The notes: a model not told the origin generated them from the letters alone. A DNA stretch of 64,000 bases from Teredinibacter waterburyi (GCF_001922985.1 NZ_MRUH01000164.1:1-64000); one strand, 5' to 3'; numbered from the stretch's first letter, positions 17,965 through 28,255 are shown. Numbers and translations: made by a program.

Positions 17965-19248
17965 ATGTCTATTCTTTCTGATTACGGCACCCTATTGCTG
18001 GTGCTGGGCTGTATCTTTTGTGTTTTTATGGCGTGGGGCGTAGGTGCCAATGACGTTGCCAATGCTATGGGCACCTCGGTGGGCTCTGGCGCTTTGACCA
18101 TGAAGCAGGCGATTTTTATCGCTATGGTGTTCGAATTTTTGGGCGCGTATTTGGCCGGTGGCGAAGTTACTGCAACGGTTCGCAAAGGTATTGTCGACCC
18201 CGCGATACTCGCCGGTTCGCCGGAACTACTCGTCTACGGTATGCTCTCGGCGCTGTTAGCTGCAGGCACTTGGTTGGTATTCGCCAGTCTGATGGGCTGG
18301 CCGGTTTCAACAACTCACTCCATCGTGGGGGCAATTGTTGGTTTCGCGGCTGTTGGTATTTCCACCTCGTCCGTCGCCTGGGGCAAGGTTGGCACCATTG
18401 TCGCCAGCTGGGTGGTTTCACCGGTTTTAGCCGGCACCATGTCATTCCTGTTATTTAAAAGTGTGCAATACCTTATCTTCAACACCAGCGACCCGTTAAA
18501 AAACGCTCGCCGATACATTCCGTTTTACATGTTTTTAGTTGGTTTTTTAATTTCGATGGTAACGATATTAAAAGGCTTGAAGCACGTTCTTAAAGATACG
18601 AATCACCAGTTGAGCTACCCAGAATCAATTGGCCTCTCTGTAGCTGCCGGCATTTTAGTTGCGCTGTTTGGCCTTTATTTATTGAGCCGCGTAAAAGAAG
18701 GCGATGACTCCCCGCAGCGCAGCAACCGCTTTGCTGATGTGGAGCGTGTATTCGCCATTTTGATGATCTTTACGGCCTGCGCCATGGCGTTTGCACACGG
18801 CTCTAACGACGTCGCCAACGCGGTAGGCCCACTCGCCGCCATTGTCAGCGTCATCAAGTCGGGCGCCGTTGCGTCTAAATCGGCAATGCCTGCATGGATT
18901 CTTCTTTTGGGTGGTCTCGGTATCGTTGTTGGTTTGGCAACCTATGGTTACAAGGTTATCGCGACAATCGGCAAAAAGATTACCGAGCTTACCCCAAGCC
19001 GCGGCTTTGCTGCTGAGCTTGGCGCTGCCGGCACGGTAGTGGTAGCTTCGGGAATGGGCCTACCTATTTCGACTACCCACACGCTAGTGGGCGCGGTACT
19101 AGGCGTAGGCTTGGCACGCGGTATCGGCGCACTGAATTTGCGGGTTATTGGTTCTATTTTTCTATCGTGGATTATTACCTTGCCTGCCGGTGCAGGTTTG
19201 GCAATCGTATTTTTCTTCGGCTTTAAAGCGATCTTCGGCACCGCCTAG
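17965..19248 (+). CDS. Inorganic phosphate transporter, Pit family
   Basis: A 427-residue inner-membrane symporter for phosphate as a metal complex. The duplicated Pit signature is present in both halves: GANDVANAMGTSVGSG near residue 27 and HGSNDVANAVGPLA near 276, with the matching GWPVSTTHS and GLPISTTHT loops. About ten to eleven membrane segments are evident. GGAG precedes the ATG. It forms a unit with the DUF47 gene. Confidence 0.93.
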   Translation: MSILSDYGTLLLVLGCIFCVFMAWGVGANDVANAMGTSVGSGALTMKQAIFIAMVFEFLGAYLAGGEVTATVRKGIVDPAILAGSPELLVYGMLSALLAAGTWLVFASLMGWPVSTTHSIVGAIVGFAAVGISTSSVAWGKVGTIVASWVVSPVLAGTMSFLLFKSVQYLIFNTSDPLKNARRYIPFYMFLVGFLISMVTILKGLKHVLKDTNHQLSYPESIGLSVAAGILVALFGLYLLSRVKEGDDSPQRSNRFADVERVFAILMIFTACAMAFAHGSNDVANAVGPLAAIVSVIKSGAVASKSAMPAWILLLGGLGIVVGLATYGYKVIATIGKKITELTPSRGFAAELGAAGTVVVASGMGLPISTTHTLVGAVLGVGLARGIGALNLRVIGSIFLSWIITLPAGAGLAIVFFFGFKAIFGTA

Positions 19249-19348
19249 TTCGCTTGATCAACTTGCAGTTTGTGCGGCACAGGTTAATGCACTGTTGCCG
19301 CGCAATACTGGCAAGGCTTATCTCCCTAGACGACTTATTGCTAACGCC

Positions 19349-20191
19349 CTACTTACCCGCCTTCGCCAAAAAATGTATATAGCGCGCCATTTGCCAGAAC
19401 GGCTCGCGCTGCGAATAATCCAGCTCTTTTTCTACTAACGCCTCAGGCTCTCGGTTGCGATCTTCCGGGCTCATAATGAAGTCGTGAAAGACGCGAATTC
19501 CACTTTTACACAACACCTCCAGCTTATGCTGTTCCATCCAACGCAAAACCTGTTGCGGGTCCTGTGGATGGGTGGGTGTTAGGCTGCCGGGAAATGCGGT
19601 GAAGTTATCGATATCAAATTTATGATAATTGGTACGCAGTAAGTTCTTAAAGGCCAAACCGTTAATGTTGTAGAAGGTTAACGACAGATAACCGCCGGGC
19701 TTCAACAGCGGCATTAAGTGATCAAACAACCCCTGTGGATTCGCCAGCCATTCAATAACCGCATGACAGATAATGATGTCGAACTGTTGATGGTGATGAT
19801 TGCGCAACAACTGATTCTGAAGATCTTGGATTGGGCACTGCAAAATTTGAACGCGATCGAGCAAATCAACCGTATCAGCACCCTGGTCGGTTATATTTTC
19901 CATCGCCAGTTTCAGCATCTCGGTGGAAATATCATTAATGACCAGCTCGCAACCACGTTCAGCTAAGGTCATTGAAAACTGAGCCTGCCCCGCGCCTGCA
20001 TCCAACACACTTAAAGGATTAGCTATTGATGTCTCGTTTGTTAAACCGTCAGTAGCCTGCAGCCTTAGTTCGGGAATATGCGCGGCAAAATCGCGCTGCA
20101 ATACGCTTAAGCGTATTTTCCCTTTAAGAGTCCCGTAAATATTACGTTTGAAGCGCTGGGCAAGGTCGTCGAAATTCCGATCTGTATCCAC
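19349..20191 (-). CDS. cmoM: tRNA 5-carboxymethoxyuridine methyltransferase CmoM
   Basis: A class I SAM methyltransferase that methylates cmo5U to mcmo5U at tRNA position 34. Recognised by DRNFDDLAQRFKRNIYGTLKG at the front, the SAM motif VLDAGAGQAQ, HAVIEWLANP, LSLTFYN and the GIRVFHDF..SPEDR block. The open frame runs to 20359 with about 56 Lys/Gln-rich residues that other CmoM proteins lack. The GTG at 20191 has AGGAG eight bases upstream and matches the family start, so it is preferred. cmoA and cmoB, making its substrate, lie at 26.5-28.3 kb. Confidence 0.9.
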   Translation of the reverse strand: MDTDRNFDDLAQRFKRNIYGTLKGKIRLSVLQRDFAAHIPELRLQATDGLTNETSIANPLSVLDAGAGQAQFSMTLAERGCELVINDISTEMLKLAMENITDQGADTVDLLDRVQILQCPIQDLQNQLLRNHHHQQFDIIICHAVIEWLANPQGLFDHLMPLLKPGGYLSLTFYNINGLAFKNLLRTNYHKFDIDNFTAFPGSLTPTHPQDPQQVLRWMEQHKLEVLCKSGIRVFHDFIMSPEDRNREPEALVEKELDYSQREPFWQMARYIHFLAKAGK

Positions 20192-20454
20192 CTTTGCTAC
20201 TCCTTTTCGCGTAGACGTCTGGGGCTTGCCTCGTCTACCCTGAGGCTTGCTAGGGTTACTGTCGCCGTCTACCGCCGCTTGATTCTTAGCCTGTTGCTTA
20301 CGGTTAGCTTGGTTACTCAGTTTCACGCATTCTCTCACTATGGTTTTATCACCGCACACAAGGCTTTTGCACGCGGTGTTTGTTGAATTCTGGGTGGCAT
20401 ACGTTTACATTCGTTGCCCACCGTTGCTAATCCGCCGAAACATCTGAGGTCTCT

Positions 20455-23382
20455 ATGTCGTTTACCCCCGCCACGCCCCACTCTTCCTTCAAACTTGTAC
20501 GCCAACAAGTGGTTGCCTCGTTAAATATCGAGGTGCAGGAATACGAGCACAAGGTTACCGGCGCGCAGCACTTTCACCTCAGTGCAGCATCAGATGAAAA
20601 CGTATTCTTGGTGGCGCTGCGTACAGTACCCAAAGATTCCAGTGGCGTCGCTCACATTCTGGAACATACCGCGCTTTGTGGCAGTGAAAAATTCCCCGTG
20701 CGCGATCCATTTTTCATGATGACAAGACGTTCACTCAACACCTTTATGAATGCCTTCACCAGCTCGGATTGGACAGCCTACCCCTTCGCCAGCTTGAATC
20801 GCAAGGACTTCAATAACCTGCTCGATGTGTATCTGGATGCGGTGTTTTTCTCGCGTTTGGATCAACTTGATTTCGCCCAAGAAGGCCATCGCTTAGAGTT
20901 TGCAGAAGACGGTAATCCCGATTCACCCCTAGTTTATAAAGGTGTGGTCTATAACGAAATGAAAGGCGCGATGAGTTCAGTGCCCTCGCAGCTTTGGCAC
21001 ACGCTTTCCAAACATCTGTTTCCAACCACCACCTACCACTACAACAGCGGCGGCGATCCGGACGACATTCCAGACCTTAGCTACCAAGAGCTATTGCAGT
21101 TTTATCGCACCCACTATCACCCCAGCAACGCGATTTTCATGACCTACGGCGAAATCAGCGCGAGCGAACATCAACAAAAATTTGAACAGCAGGCACTACA
21201 CCGCTTCGAAAAACTGGATTACACCGTCGCCGTTGGCAACGAGAAGCGCTACCACGCGCCTATGCGTGTGCAGGAAGCCTACCCCTATAACGACGACGAC
21301 GCTGAACATAAAAGTCATGTTGTTATGGCTTGGCTATTAGGTAAGAGTACCGATCTGGGTGACAGCCTGCGCGCGCAATTACTCTCCAGTGTTTTACTCG
21401 ACAACAGCGCCACACCGCTTATGCATGCTCTAGAATCTAGCGAACTTGGCAATGGCCCTTCACCGCTGTGCGGCCTCGACGATTCACAGCTGGAACTCAC
21501 ATTCGTGTGTGGCTTAGAAGGCACCGAACGCCAATCTGCCGACGAGATTGAAAAGCTGATATTCGACACCCTTAAAAAAGTTGCGGAAGAAGGCGTTCCG
21601 CAAGAAGATATCGAATCAGCGCTACACCAGCTGGAGCTGCATCAGCGCGAAGTCGGCGGCGATAGCTACCCCTATGGTTTACAACTAATCCTTACCTCAC
21701 TCACCGCCGCAACCCATCGCGGCGATCCCGTAGGGCTTCTCGATATAGATGCCGCCCTTGAGCAGTTGCGAGAAGACATTAAGGACCCCGAATTCATTAA
21801 AAAACTAGCGCAAGATCTATTGCTAGACAACCCCCATCGCGTGCGCTTGATGCTACAGCCGGACGCCAAAATGGCCGCCCGCAAAGAGCGCGCCGAAGTC
21901 GCTCGACTCGCCGCAAAAAAAGCAGCGCTCTCGGAGCAGGAAAAAACCGCGATAATAGAACAAGCTGCGGCGCTGAAATTACGCCAAGATCAGATTGACG
22001 ATGAATCGATCCTACCTAAAGTTACTCTCGCCGATGTGCCCAGCGACGAAGTCCACCAAGAACCTAGCTACCGCGCTACTGGCGACACGCCGCTTACCAG
22101 CTATGGCGTTGGCACTAACGGTTTACTTTACCAGCAGGTGATTTACCCCTTACCAGAGTTAAGCGATACCCAAACCGCGCTGCTACCGATTTATACCGGC
22201 TGCTTAACAGAACTCGGTGCCGGTGAGCACGGTTATTTAGATATGCAACGCTGGCAGGCACGCGTTACCGGTGGTGTAAGCGCTTTTACTTCCGTGCGTG
22301 GCGCGACCGATGATGTGCATTCGCTATCGGGCTTTATTACCTATTCCGGTAAAGCGCTGAATCGCAATCAAGCGGCGCTGACCGATCTGATGAAAACTCT
22401 TATCGATGCGGCACGCTTTGATGAAACCGGACGCCTGTTAGAACTGATTGGTCAAATGCGTGCCCACCGTGAACAGAGCGTTACCGGCAGCGGTCACGTA
22501 CTGGCAATGCTCGCCGCCACCTCAGGTTTATGCGCCTCGGCGCTGCTCAGTCACAAACTTAATGGTCTTGCGGGAATTCGCGCCCTGAAAGAGTTGGATA
22601 GCGACATTAAACAAGGTAAAGGCTTAGATGAGTTGTCGAGTAACTTACACAGCCTGCACCAGCACCTCACCGCCGCGCCACACCAGTTATTGCTTGTTGC
22701 CGAACCGACTCAGTTAGACGCCTTTCAAACCAACTTATCGACCAAGCTCAATAACGCCAAGAGCGTCAAAGATGTCAGTCGGTTTGACTTAGCCAAGCAT
22801 CAAGAAATCGTAAACGACGCATGGCTAACCAATTCACAGGTTAACTTTTGTGCGCGCGCCTTCCCTACCGTTCCATCAGGCCATCCGGATGCTGCCGCGT
22901 TAATTGTTCTCGGTGGATTTTTGCGCAATGGCTTTTTGCACAAAGCGGTGCGCGAGCAAGGTGGCGCCTACGGTGGCGGAGCCTCGCAGGATAACAACTC
23001 TGGTTCGTTCCGTTTTTATTCCTATCGCGATCCGCGCATGGGCGAAACGCTGCAAGATTTTGATCGTGCCATCGACTGGTTACTCAGCAGTAAACACGAT
23101 GCACAAAAAGTTGAGGAAGCCATTCTCGGTACAGTAAGCTCGCTGGATAGGTCAGAGTCGCCCGCCGGTCGTGCCAAGCGAATTTTCCACGCAGAACTTC
23201 ACGGTCGCACCCAAGAAGTTCGACAACATTTTAGGGAGCGGGTACTAGCAACAACGCTTAGCGATTTGCATCGAGTCGCCGACACTTACCTGCGCAGCGA
23301 AAATGCTTGCACCGCAATTGTGACCGACTTCAGCCAAAAAGATGCAGTGCTAAAACTGGGCTTGAACCCCATAAATTTGTAA
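20455..23382 (+). CDS. M16C zinc metallopeptidase (presequence protease-like)
   Basis: A 975-residue insulinase-family peptidase with two M16 halves that would close around peptides. The inverted zinc motif HILEH is at 67-71, and the downstream Glu is in VVYNEMKGAMSS. The middle has the M16C-associated domain (about 460-720), and the second half has the RXXY-like region GGAYGGGAS..GSFRFYSYRDPR. There is no signal peptide, so it is probably cytoplasmic and degrades peptides. It is a single gene, diverging from cmoM. Confidence 0.9.
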   Translation: MSFTPATPHSSFKLVRQQVVASLNIEVQEYEHKVTGAQHFHLSAASDENVFLVALRTVPKDSSGVAHILEHTALCGSEKFPVRDPFFMMTRRSLNTFMNAFTSSDWTAYPFASLNRKDFNNLLDVYLDAVFFSRLDQLDFAQEGHRLEFAEDGNPDSPLVYKGVVYNEMKGAMSSVPSQLWHTLSKHLFPTTTYHYNSGGDPDDIPDLSYQELLQFYRTHYHPSNAIFMTYGEISASEHQQKFEQQALHRFEKLDYTVAVGNEKRYHAPMRVQEAYPYNDDDAEHKSHVVMAWLLGKSTDLGDSLRAQLLSSVLLDNSATPLMHALESSELGNGPSPLCGLDDSQLELTFVCGLEGTERQSADEIEKLIFDTLKKVAEEGVPQEDIESALHQLELHQREVGGDSYPYGLQLILTSLTAATHRGDPVGLLDIDAALEQLREDIKDPEFIKKLAQDLLLDNPHRVRLMLQPDAKMAARKERAEVARLAAKKAALSEQEKTAIIEQAAALKLRQDQIDDESILPKVTLADVPSDEVHQEPSYRATGDTPLTSYGVGTNGLLYQQVIYPLPELSDTQTALLPIYTGCLTELGAGEHGYLDMQRWQARVTGGVSAFTSVRGATDDVHSLSGFITYSGKALNRNQAALTDLMKTLIDAARFDETGRLLELIGQMRAHREQSVTGSGHVLAMLAATSGLCASALLSHKLNGLAGIRALKELDSDIKQGKGLDELSSNLHSLHQHLTAAPHQLLLVAEPTQLDAFQTNLSTKLNNAKSVKDVSRFDLAKHQEIVNDAWLTNSQVNFCARAFPTVPSGHPDAAALIVLGGFLRNGFLHKAVREQGGAYGGGASQDNNSGSFRFYSYRDPRMGETLQDFDRAIDWLLSSKHDAQKVEEAILGTVSSLDRSESPAGRAKRIFHAELHGRTQEVRQHFRERVLATTLSDLHRVADTYLRSENACTAIVTDFSQKDAVLKLGLNPINL

Positions 23383-23400
23383 TGTTTTAAACATGTCGGT

Positions 23401-23430
23401 TTGGTGTTGCAGGTTAAGCTGCAACACCAA
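23401..23430. terminator. Perfect 12-bp stem-loop after the M16C peptidase
   Basis: TTGGTGTTGCAG (23401-23412) pairs exactly with CTGCAACACCAA (23419-23430) around a 6-base loop. It begins 19 bases after the peptidase stop codon. A following T-run is missing, so it may be a Rho-dependent end or 3' stabilising hairpin rather than a classical terminator. Confidence 0.55.
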
Positions 23431-23498
23431 CTGTAATGCTCTCGCACGTAAAACTAAGCAAGAATTGAACACACAGACCAAATGGAAAGGGATTACCG

Positions 23499-23912
23499 AT
23501 GATTTTTGAAACAATATTACAGCCACGTTTTTGTGATGCCGACATTCTCGGTCACGTTAGCAATACAATAATTCCAGTTTGGTTCGAAGAGTCGCGGCGG
23601 CCAATATTTCTCGCCATGCAACCGGAAATTAACATTAAAAACTGGGCTTTTGTGATCGCCCATATTAATGTCGATTTTCATCTGCAAACATTTATTGAGC
23701 AAGATGTACTACTGCGCACTCACGTCAGTAAGATAGGCACGAAGTCGTTAGAGATTTACCACGAGGCGTGGCAGCAAGGACGTAAAACCGCGTCGGGAAC
23801 GGCGGTATTAGTACATTTTGATTTTAAAACGCAAACCAGCCAAGCTATACCCGAAGAGATTCTGCAGCGGCTCTACACGATTGTGGAAGACTTACCATCA
23901 GGGAAGGAATAA
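23499..23912 (+). CDS. YbgC/4HBT-type acyl-CoA thioesterase
   Basis: A 137-residue single hot-dog domain protein. It begins with the 4HBT entry RFCDADILGHVSNTIIPVWFEE, where the Asp of the D..GH motif is the expected catalytic residue. Such enzymes hydrolyse acyl-CoA thioesters; the substrate cannot be deduced. The 3' end overlaps the histidine kinase gene by 15 bases on the opposite strand. GGAAAGG upstream of the ATG supports the start. Confidence 0.85.
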   Translation: MIFETILQPRFCDADILGHVSNTIIPVWFEESRRPIFLAMQPEINIKNWAFVIAHINVDFHLQTFIEQDVLLRTHVSKIGTKSLEIYHEAWQQGRKTASGTAVLVHFDFKTQTSQAIPEEILQRLYTIVEDLPSGKE

Positions 23913-24590
23913 CTTAAATACCCCACCACCAAGGTCACCGCCATTGGCCAGCTGGATATACCCCTCGCGATTATGTTGTTTATGTAAGGCGGCGATACGC
24001 TCGGCAAAATACAGCCCCAAATGAGTCTCCCCCTTACTCACTTCGCCCTCGTCTATTAAGCCCGCCGGTCGTCGCAGCATATCGTCTGGGTAACCTGGGC
24101 CATCGTCGGCAATAGTGATGCAAAGCAAATCATCAACCAGCTCTGCACTCACGGCGATAGTAGTCTTGGTATAGCGAATAGAGTTCACCAGAATATTGTG
24201 CACCACGCTGCCGATCAGGTCGGAATCAAAATACCAGCGCAGCTCGTCGTCACAATTGAACTGCAACTGCAAGGCGCCGGTTTCGATCAGCATGTGATTG
24301 CGTGCAACTTGGTCTTCCAGCACGTCGACTAGATAGTGCTCATCAATATGCACCGGCAAATGATTGTCCTGCATACGGTAAATGGTTAACAACTGAATTA
24401 ACTCACTGTTAATCCGTGAGGCCTCGTAGTGCAGCGTGGTAAAACGTCGCGCCTGCACATCATTGGTTGGCGGCGTATCAGAAATTACCGACTCTAACGA
24501 CGCCAGTAACATGCCAACAGAATTTTTCATGTCGTGTACGCTCGAGGCCAACACCATAGAAAAATCAATGGGGCTATCATTTTTAGACAT
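23898..24590 (-). CDS. Soluble histidine kinase, minimal form
   Basis: A 230-residue kinase with only a dimerisation helix pair and an ATPase domain. The candidate phosphoacceptor is His19 in SSVHDMKNSVGML. The ATPase N-box is HNILVNSIRYT, and the G1 box is ADDGPGYPDD. The end GGGVFKLFLP matches the G2/end of HATPase domains. There is no sensor or membrane part, so the input must come from a partner. It follows the receiver-TPR gene by 17 bases and is surely co-transcribed with it. Confidence 0.88.
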   Translation of the reverse strand: MSKNDSPIDFSMVLASSVHDMKNSVGMLLASLESVISDTPPTNDVQARRFTTLHYEASRINSELIQLLTIYRMQDNHLPVHIDEHYLVDVLEDQVARNHMLIETGALQLQFNCDDELRWYFDSDLIGSVVHNILVNSIRYTKTTIAVSAELVDDLLCITIADDGPGYPDDMLRRPAGLIDEGEVSKGETHLGLYFAERIAALHKQHNREGYIQLANGGDLGGGVFKLFLP

Positions 24591-24607
24591 TTAAAACTCC
24601 GGCATTG

Positions 24608-26224
24608 TTAGGCATTTAAAGCTCCGACTCTATTTCTCAGACGATTGTAACGATCAAACTGCGGATGAGACGAATCAATTAGCGACGCCACCAATTCCAG
24701 TGCCGCCTGATATTCATGTAAGGCAAGTTCATCCGTGTCATCTATTTTGAGTTTACCCACTAAGGCTTGAACGATATTCAGCTGAATGCCCACATGTTTG
24801 GGGAATAGCTTACGTGCTTTTTCAAAGCAATCGAGCGCCGCATCAAATTGCGATTGATTGTAAAGGTCGATACCTTCACGATTGATTTCCGCCACCACCG
24901 CGCGATTAGAATCACTGGCAGGCTCATTAAGAAACTTGTCGAGTTTTTCTAGTGCAGATTGATCATCGGCAAATAATTTTGCCAATTCCTGCAGGCGCTC
25001 TTCCGCTTTATCGGTCTGCTTTAACGCCAGCATCAACGAAACACATTCTAATTCGACATCGATATTTTCGGCGGCGGGTTGCAGCCGCTCAGCTTCCGCC
25101 ATTGCCTTAATCGCCAGATCTGGCTGATTGTTTAACGCGTGAATACGACCGTTTAACAAATGCACTTGGGCCTGTTCGGCATCACTTAGCTCATAGCGTT
25201 CTTCGGCTTGCTTTAACACCGCTAAGGCTTCGCTGCTGACATTTGACCCGAGGTTTAAATCCCGTTCAACGCCAAGCGCGCTAACACGAGCAAAATTGAG
25301 ATGGTCGTTGACAGTGCCATGACAGGACATTTGACCAAGCTTTACCGTTTTGCGTAACGCATCAGCCGCCGTGACTAGGTCGGCATTTTCTTGTGCCACT
25401 ATTGCCAACTGCTTTTGCCGCAATATTGACATCGGCGATACATCAACCGCGCGTTGCACCGTAAACTGAACGTTGTGGCTATCACCACGCATTCCCCAGT
25501 TGTCGGCAAGCACATCATAGGCCGGAAGGTATAACGGGTTTTCATCGACGATTTTTTCCAGCCAACTACCGGCCAACTCTAGTTCGCCACGCACTTGTTT
25601 TACCTTAGCCAAGCCAAGTTGAGCCCATTCTAAAGGGCGAACCTCAAGAGCTCGCGTGTACAGGCGCTCGGCCTTATCCCACTCGCCCATCGAAACAAAA
25701 ACACTACCCAACATTTTCTGCGCCGACGTAGAATAGCGATTCTCAGCCAACGAAAGGTCAATTAACAACTCGCTTGCTGCACCCAAATCGTTTTTCTGTA
25801 ACGCTCTATAAACCGGCGCCATAACACTGCGCTGAAGCAACAAACGATCCATACGCTGCTGCAGCATTTTTGTCGTAAGTGGTTTCATTAAATAATCATC
25901 CGGCGCACAGTCGTAGGTACTCATAACAATATTACGGCTGGATTCGGCGGAAACAAGAATAAATAACGTGGCTTGATCGATCAGTTTTCGGAAGCGTAAT
26001 TCCTCTAATACATGCTGCCCAGTGCGTCCCGCTCCCAAGTTGTAATCACTTAGAATAATGTCGAAGCGCGCGCGTTCACACTGCACCAGCATCTCATTGG
26101 CATTTGCCGCCATCACCACATTCGCCACACCCAAGCCGCTTAGCATGCTATTAACGGTATTGCGGAAGCTGCTGAAATCATCAGCCACCAAAATACGAAG
26201 TTTGGCATAGTTCGGTTCAGCCAC
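24608..26224 (-). CDS. Response regulator with receiver domain and TPR array
   Basis: A 538-residue protein. The N-terminal receiver domain (about 8-130) has the acidic pair Asp15-Asp16, phosphoacceptor Asp60 in LSDYNLG, Ser92 and Lys114. The rest is a helical repeat region with TPR-like units (for example GEWDKAERLYTRALEVRPLE and QFDAALDCFEKARKLFP), so output is by protein-protein contact, not DNA binding. It is the first gene of a two-gene unit with the minimal kinase. Similar receiver-TPR proteins occur in Pseudomonas and relatives; the pathway controlled is unknown. Confidence 0.88.
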   Translation of the reverse strand: MAEPNYAKLRILVADDFSSFRNTVNSMLSGLGVANVVMAANANEMLVQCERARFDIILSDYNLGAGRTGQHVLEELRFRKLIDQATLFILVSAESSRNIVMSTYDCAPDDYLMKPLTTKMLQQRMDRLLLQRSVMAPVYRALQKNDLGAASELLIDLSLAENRYSTSAQKMLGSVFVSMGEWDKAERLYTRALEVRPLEWAQLGLAKVKQVRGELELAGSWLEKIVDENPLYLPAYDVLADNWGMRGDSHNVQFTVQRAVDVSPMSILRQKQLAIVAQENADLVTAADALRKTVKLGQMSCHGTVNDHLNFARVSALGVERDLNLGSNVSSEALAVLKQAEERYELSDAEQAQVHLLNGRIHALNNQPDLAIKAMAEAERLQPAAENIDVELECVSLMLALKQTDKAEERLQELAKLFADDQSALEKLDKFLNEPASDSNRAVVAEINREGIDLYNQSQFDAALDCFEKARKLFPKHVGIQLNIVQALVGKLKIDDTDELALHEYQAALELVASLIDSSHPQFDRYNRLRNRVGALNA

Positions 26225-26495
26225 TACTACTCCTGTGCATGCATTAAGTTGGTGTGATCGGCCGCGCCTTGTGGCCTACGTGGGTACAAATCTACGCTAG
26301 TGGTTTGTTCGCTTAGTACTTAGTGTAGCCTAGCTTTTGAGAATATGAGATTTGGGTGGGCAAGGGATAAGTAGAGAGGATAAAATGCTGAGCCTAAACA
26401 GGAGCCGCTGCAATCTATACAATCGCAGTACCGCGCATGACCAATCCGCTGGCTCGGTAACGACTCCGAAAGACTATAGGCAATTCCGAAATTCT

Positions 26496-27242
26496 ATGAG
26501 CGATTCCCATCAGCAGGACACTATCTACGCACAGGCCAACCCCGAGCTCGGAGAATTCATCTTTGATCGGAAGGTGGTCGACGTATTCCCCGATATGATC
26601 AAACGCTCGGTGCCGGGCTACAGCACCATTATTCACATGGTTGGCCAACTTGCAGAACGCTATGCTCAGAGCAATAGCCGCTGTTACGACTTGGGCTGCT
26701 CGCTAGGTGCTAGCACCCTTGCTATGCGTCACCGCATAACCGCCGCCGATGCTTCGATTGTTGCAGTGGATAACTCCGAAGATATGATCGAGCGTTGCCG
26801 CCAAGTGCTAGCAGCCGATAGTGGTGAAGTGGCCGTCGAGTTGCACTGCCAAGACTTAGAGCAAACACAAATCGAACAGGCCTCAGTCGTGGTGTTGAAT
26901 TTTACGCTGCAATTTATTGCCCCGAGTGAGCGCAATACCCTGATCCGTAAAATTTACCAAGGAATGTTGCCCGGTGGCGTGCTGGTACTATCCGAGAAAC
27001 TGCATTTCGACGATGACCACCACAATGAGCTGATGACTGAACTGCACCACTACTTTAAAAAAACGAATGGCTACAGCGACCTCGAAATAGCGCAAAAACG
27101 CTCCGCCTTAGAGAATGTCCTAATCCCTGAATCTGTTAACACCCATAAACAACGACTCGCCGATGCCGGTTTTGTTGGCACCGAGGTGTGGTTTCAGTGT
27201 TTTAACTTCGCCTCGCTACTGGCCTTTAAACCCAAGCTATGA
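26496..27242 (+). CDS. cmoA: Carboxy-S-adenosyl-L-methionine synthase CmoA
   Basis: Makes carboxy-SAM from SAM and prephenate, the donor used by CmoB. Recognised by [22 protein letters not shown], the SAM loop [13 protein letters not shown] and [10 protein letters not shown]. The frame opens upstream at 26352, but the extra 48 residues are not CmoA-like. The ATG at 26496 gives 248 residues, the family norm, although its ribosome site is weak. It overlaps cmoB by four bases. Confidence 0.94.
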   Translation: MSDSHQQDTIYAQANPELGEFIFDRKVVDVFPDMIKRSVPGYSTIIHMVGQLAERYAQSNSRCYDLGCSLGASTLAMRHRITAADASIVAVDNSEDMIERCRQVLAADSGEVAVELHCQDLEQTQIEQASVVVLNFTLQFIAPSERNTLIRKIYQGMLPGGVLVLSEKLHFDDDHHNELMTELHHYFKKTNGYSDLEIAQKRSALENVLIPESVNTHKQRLADAGFVGTEVWFQCFNFASLLAFKPKL

Positions 27243-28255
27243 CTGTTAACCTTAACCGAATTAACTTCAACCCACTGCTAACCGCACTCAGCCAAACGCC
27301 AGCCGAAACCAAGCGAGCCGAGCGATTGGCCGACTGGGCGAAGAACCTGCCAGACCAACTGGCCGCTGGGCTCTGTAGCCAGCGCTACGGTGACCTACCC
27401 GGCTGGTTAGACGCACTTAATCAGCTGCCCGAATTGGCTCCAGACCATATCGAGCTCGACAGCGAAGTGTCGCTTGGCATGAGCAAACCGCTAACAGCCG
27501 CAATACAACAACAGCTGGATACAGCGCTTCGCGAGCTGATTCCTTGGCGCAAAGGGCCGTTCAATCTATTTGATATCAACATTAATACCGAATGGCGATC
27601 GGACTGGAAGTGGGACCGAGTGCGCGACCACCTCGGTAGCCTAAAAGGAAAAACCATACTCGACGTGGGTTGTGGCAACGGTTACCACTGCTGGCGAATG
27701 CTTGGCGCTGGCGCAGAGCGCGTTATAGGTATCGACCCTTCACCGCGTTTCGTGGTGCAATTTTATATGGTCAAACACTTTCTACCGACAGCGCCGGTAG
27801 ACGTTTTACCCATAGGTATCGAAGCCCTACCCGCCAAGCTAGAAGCCTTTGATATGACCTTCTCGATGGGTGTTCTCTACCATCGCCGCTCGCCCATGGA
27901 TCACCTTTACGAACTGCGAGATACGCTGCGCCCTGGCGGCCGACTGGTTTTAGAAACATTGGTTATTGATGGGGGATTAGGAGAGGTGCTCGTACCGCCA
28001 GAGCGCTACGCGAAAATGAATAATGTTTGGTTTTTACCCAGTGTACCCACCCTGTTAGCTTGGCTGAGTAAATGTGGTTTTGAAAACCCGCGCTGTGTAG
28101 ATGTTTGTACCACAACAACCGAAGAGCAACGCTCTACCGACTGGATGCGCTTCCACTCGCTACCGGAGTTTCTCGACCCCAAAGATTCCAGCAAAACCGT
28201 CGAAGGCCATCCAGCTCCGCTTCGCGCGGTTTTTATTGCCGATAAAAAGGCTTAA
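27239..28255 (+). CDS. cmoB: tRNA U34 carboxymethyltransferase CmoB
   Basis: Transfers the carboxymethyl group from carboxy-SAM to 5-hydroxyuridine at tRNA position 34. At 338 residues it is slightly longer than the E. coli form. Visible landmarks are [25 protein letters not shown], the loop [28 protein letters not shown] and the C-terminal [16 protein letters not shown]. Translation is coupled to cmoA through ATGA. It ends four bases into the convergent flavodoxin gene. Confidence 0.95.
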   Translation: MTVNLNRINFNPLLTALSQTPAETKRAERLADWAKNLPDQLAAGLCSQRYGDLPGWLDALNQLPELAPDHIELDSEVSLGMSKPLTAAIQQQLDTALRELIPWRKGPFNLFDININTEWRSDWKWDRVRDHLGSLKGKTILDVGCGNGYHCWRMLGAGAERVIGIDPSPRFVVQFYMVKHFLPTAPVDVLPIGIEALPAKLEAFDMTFSMGVLYHRRSPMDHLYELRDTLRPGGRLVLETLVIDGGLGEVLVPPERYAKMNNVWFLPSVPTLLAWLSKCGFENPRCVDVCTTTTEEQRSTDWMRFHSLPEFLDPKDSSKTVEGHPAPLRAVFIADKKA

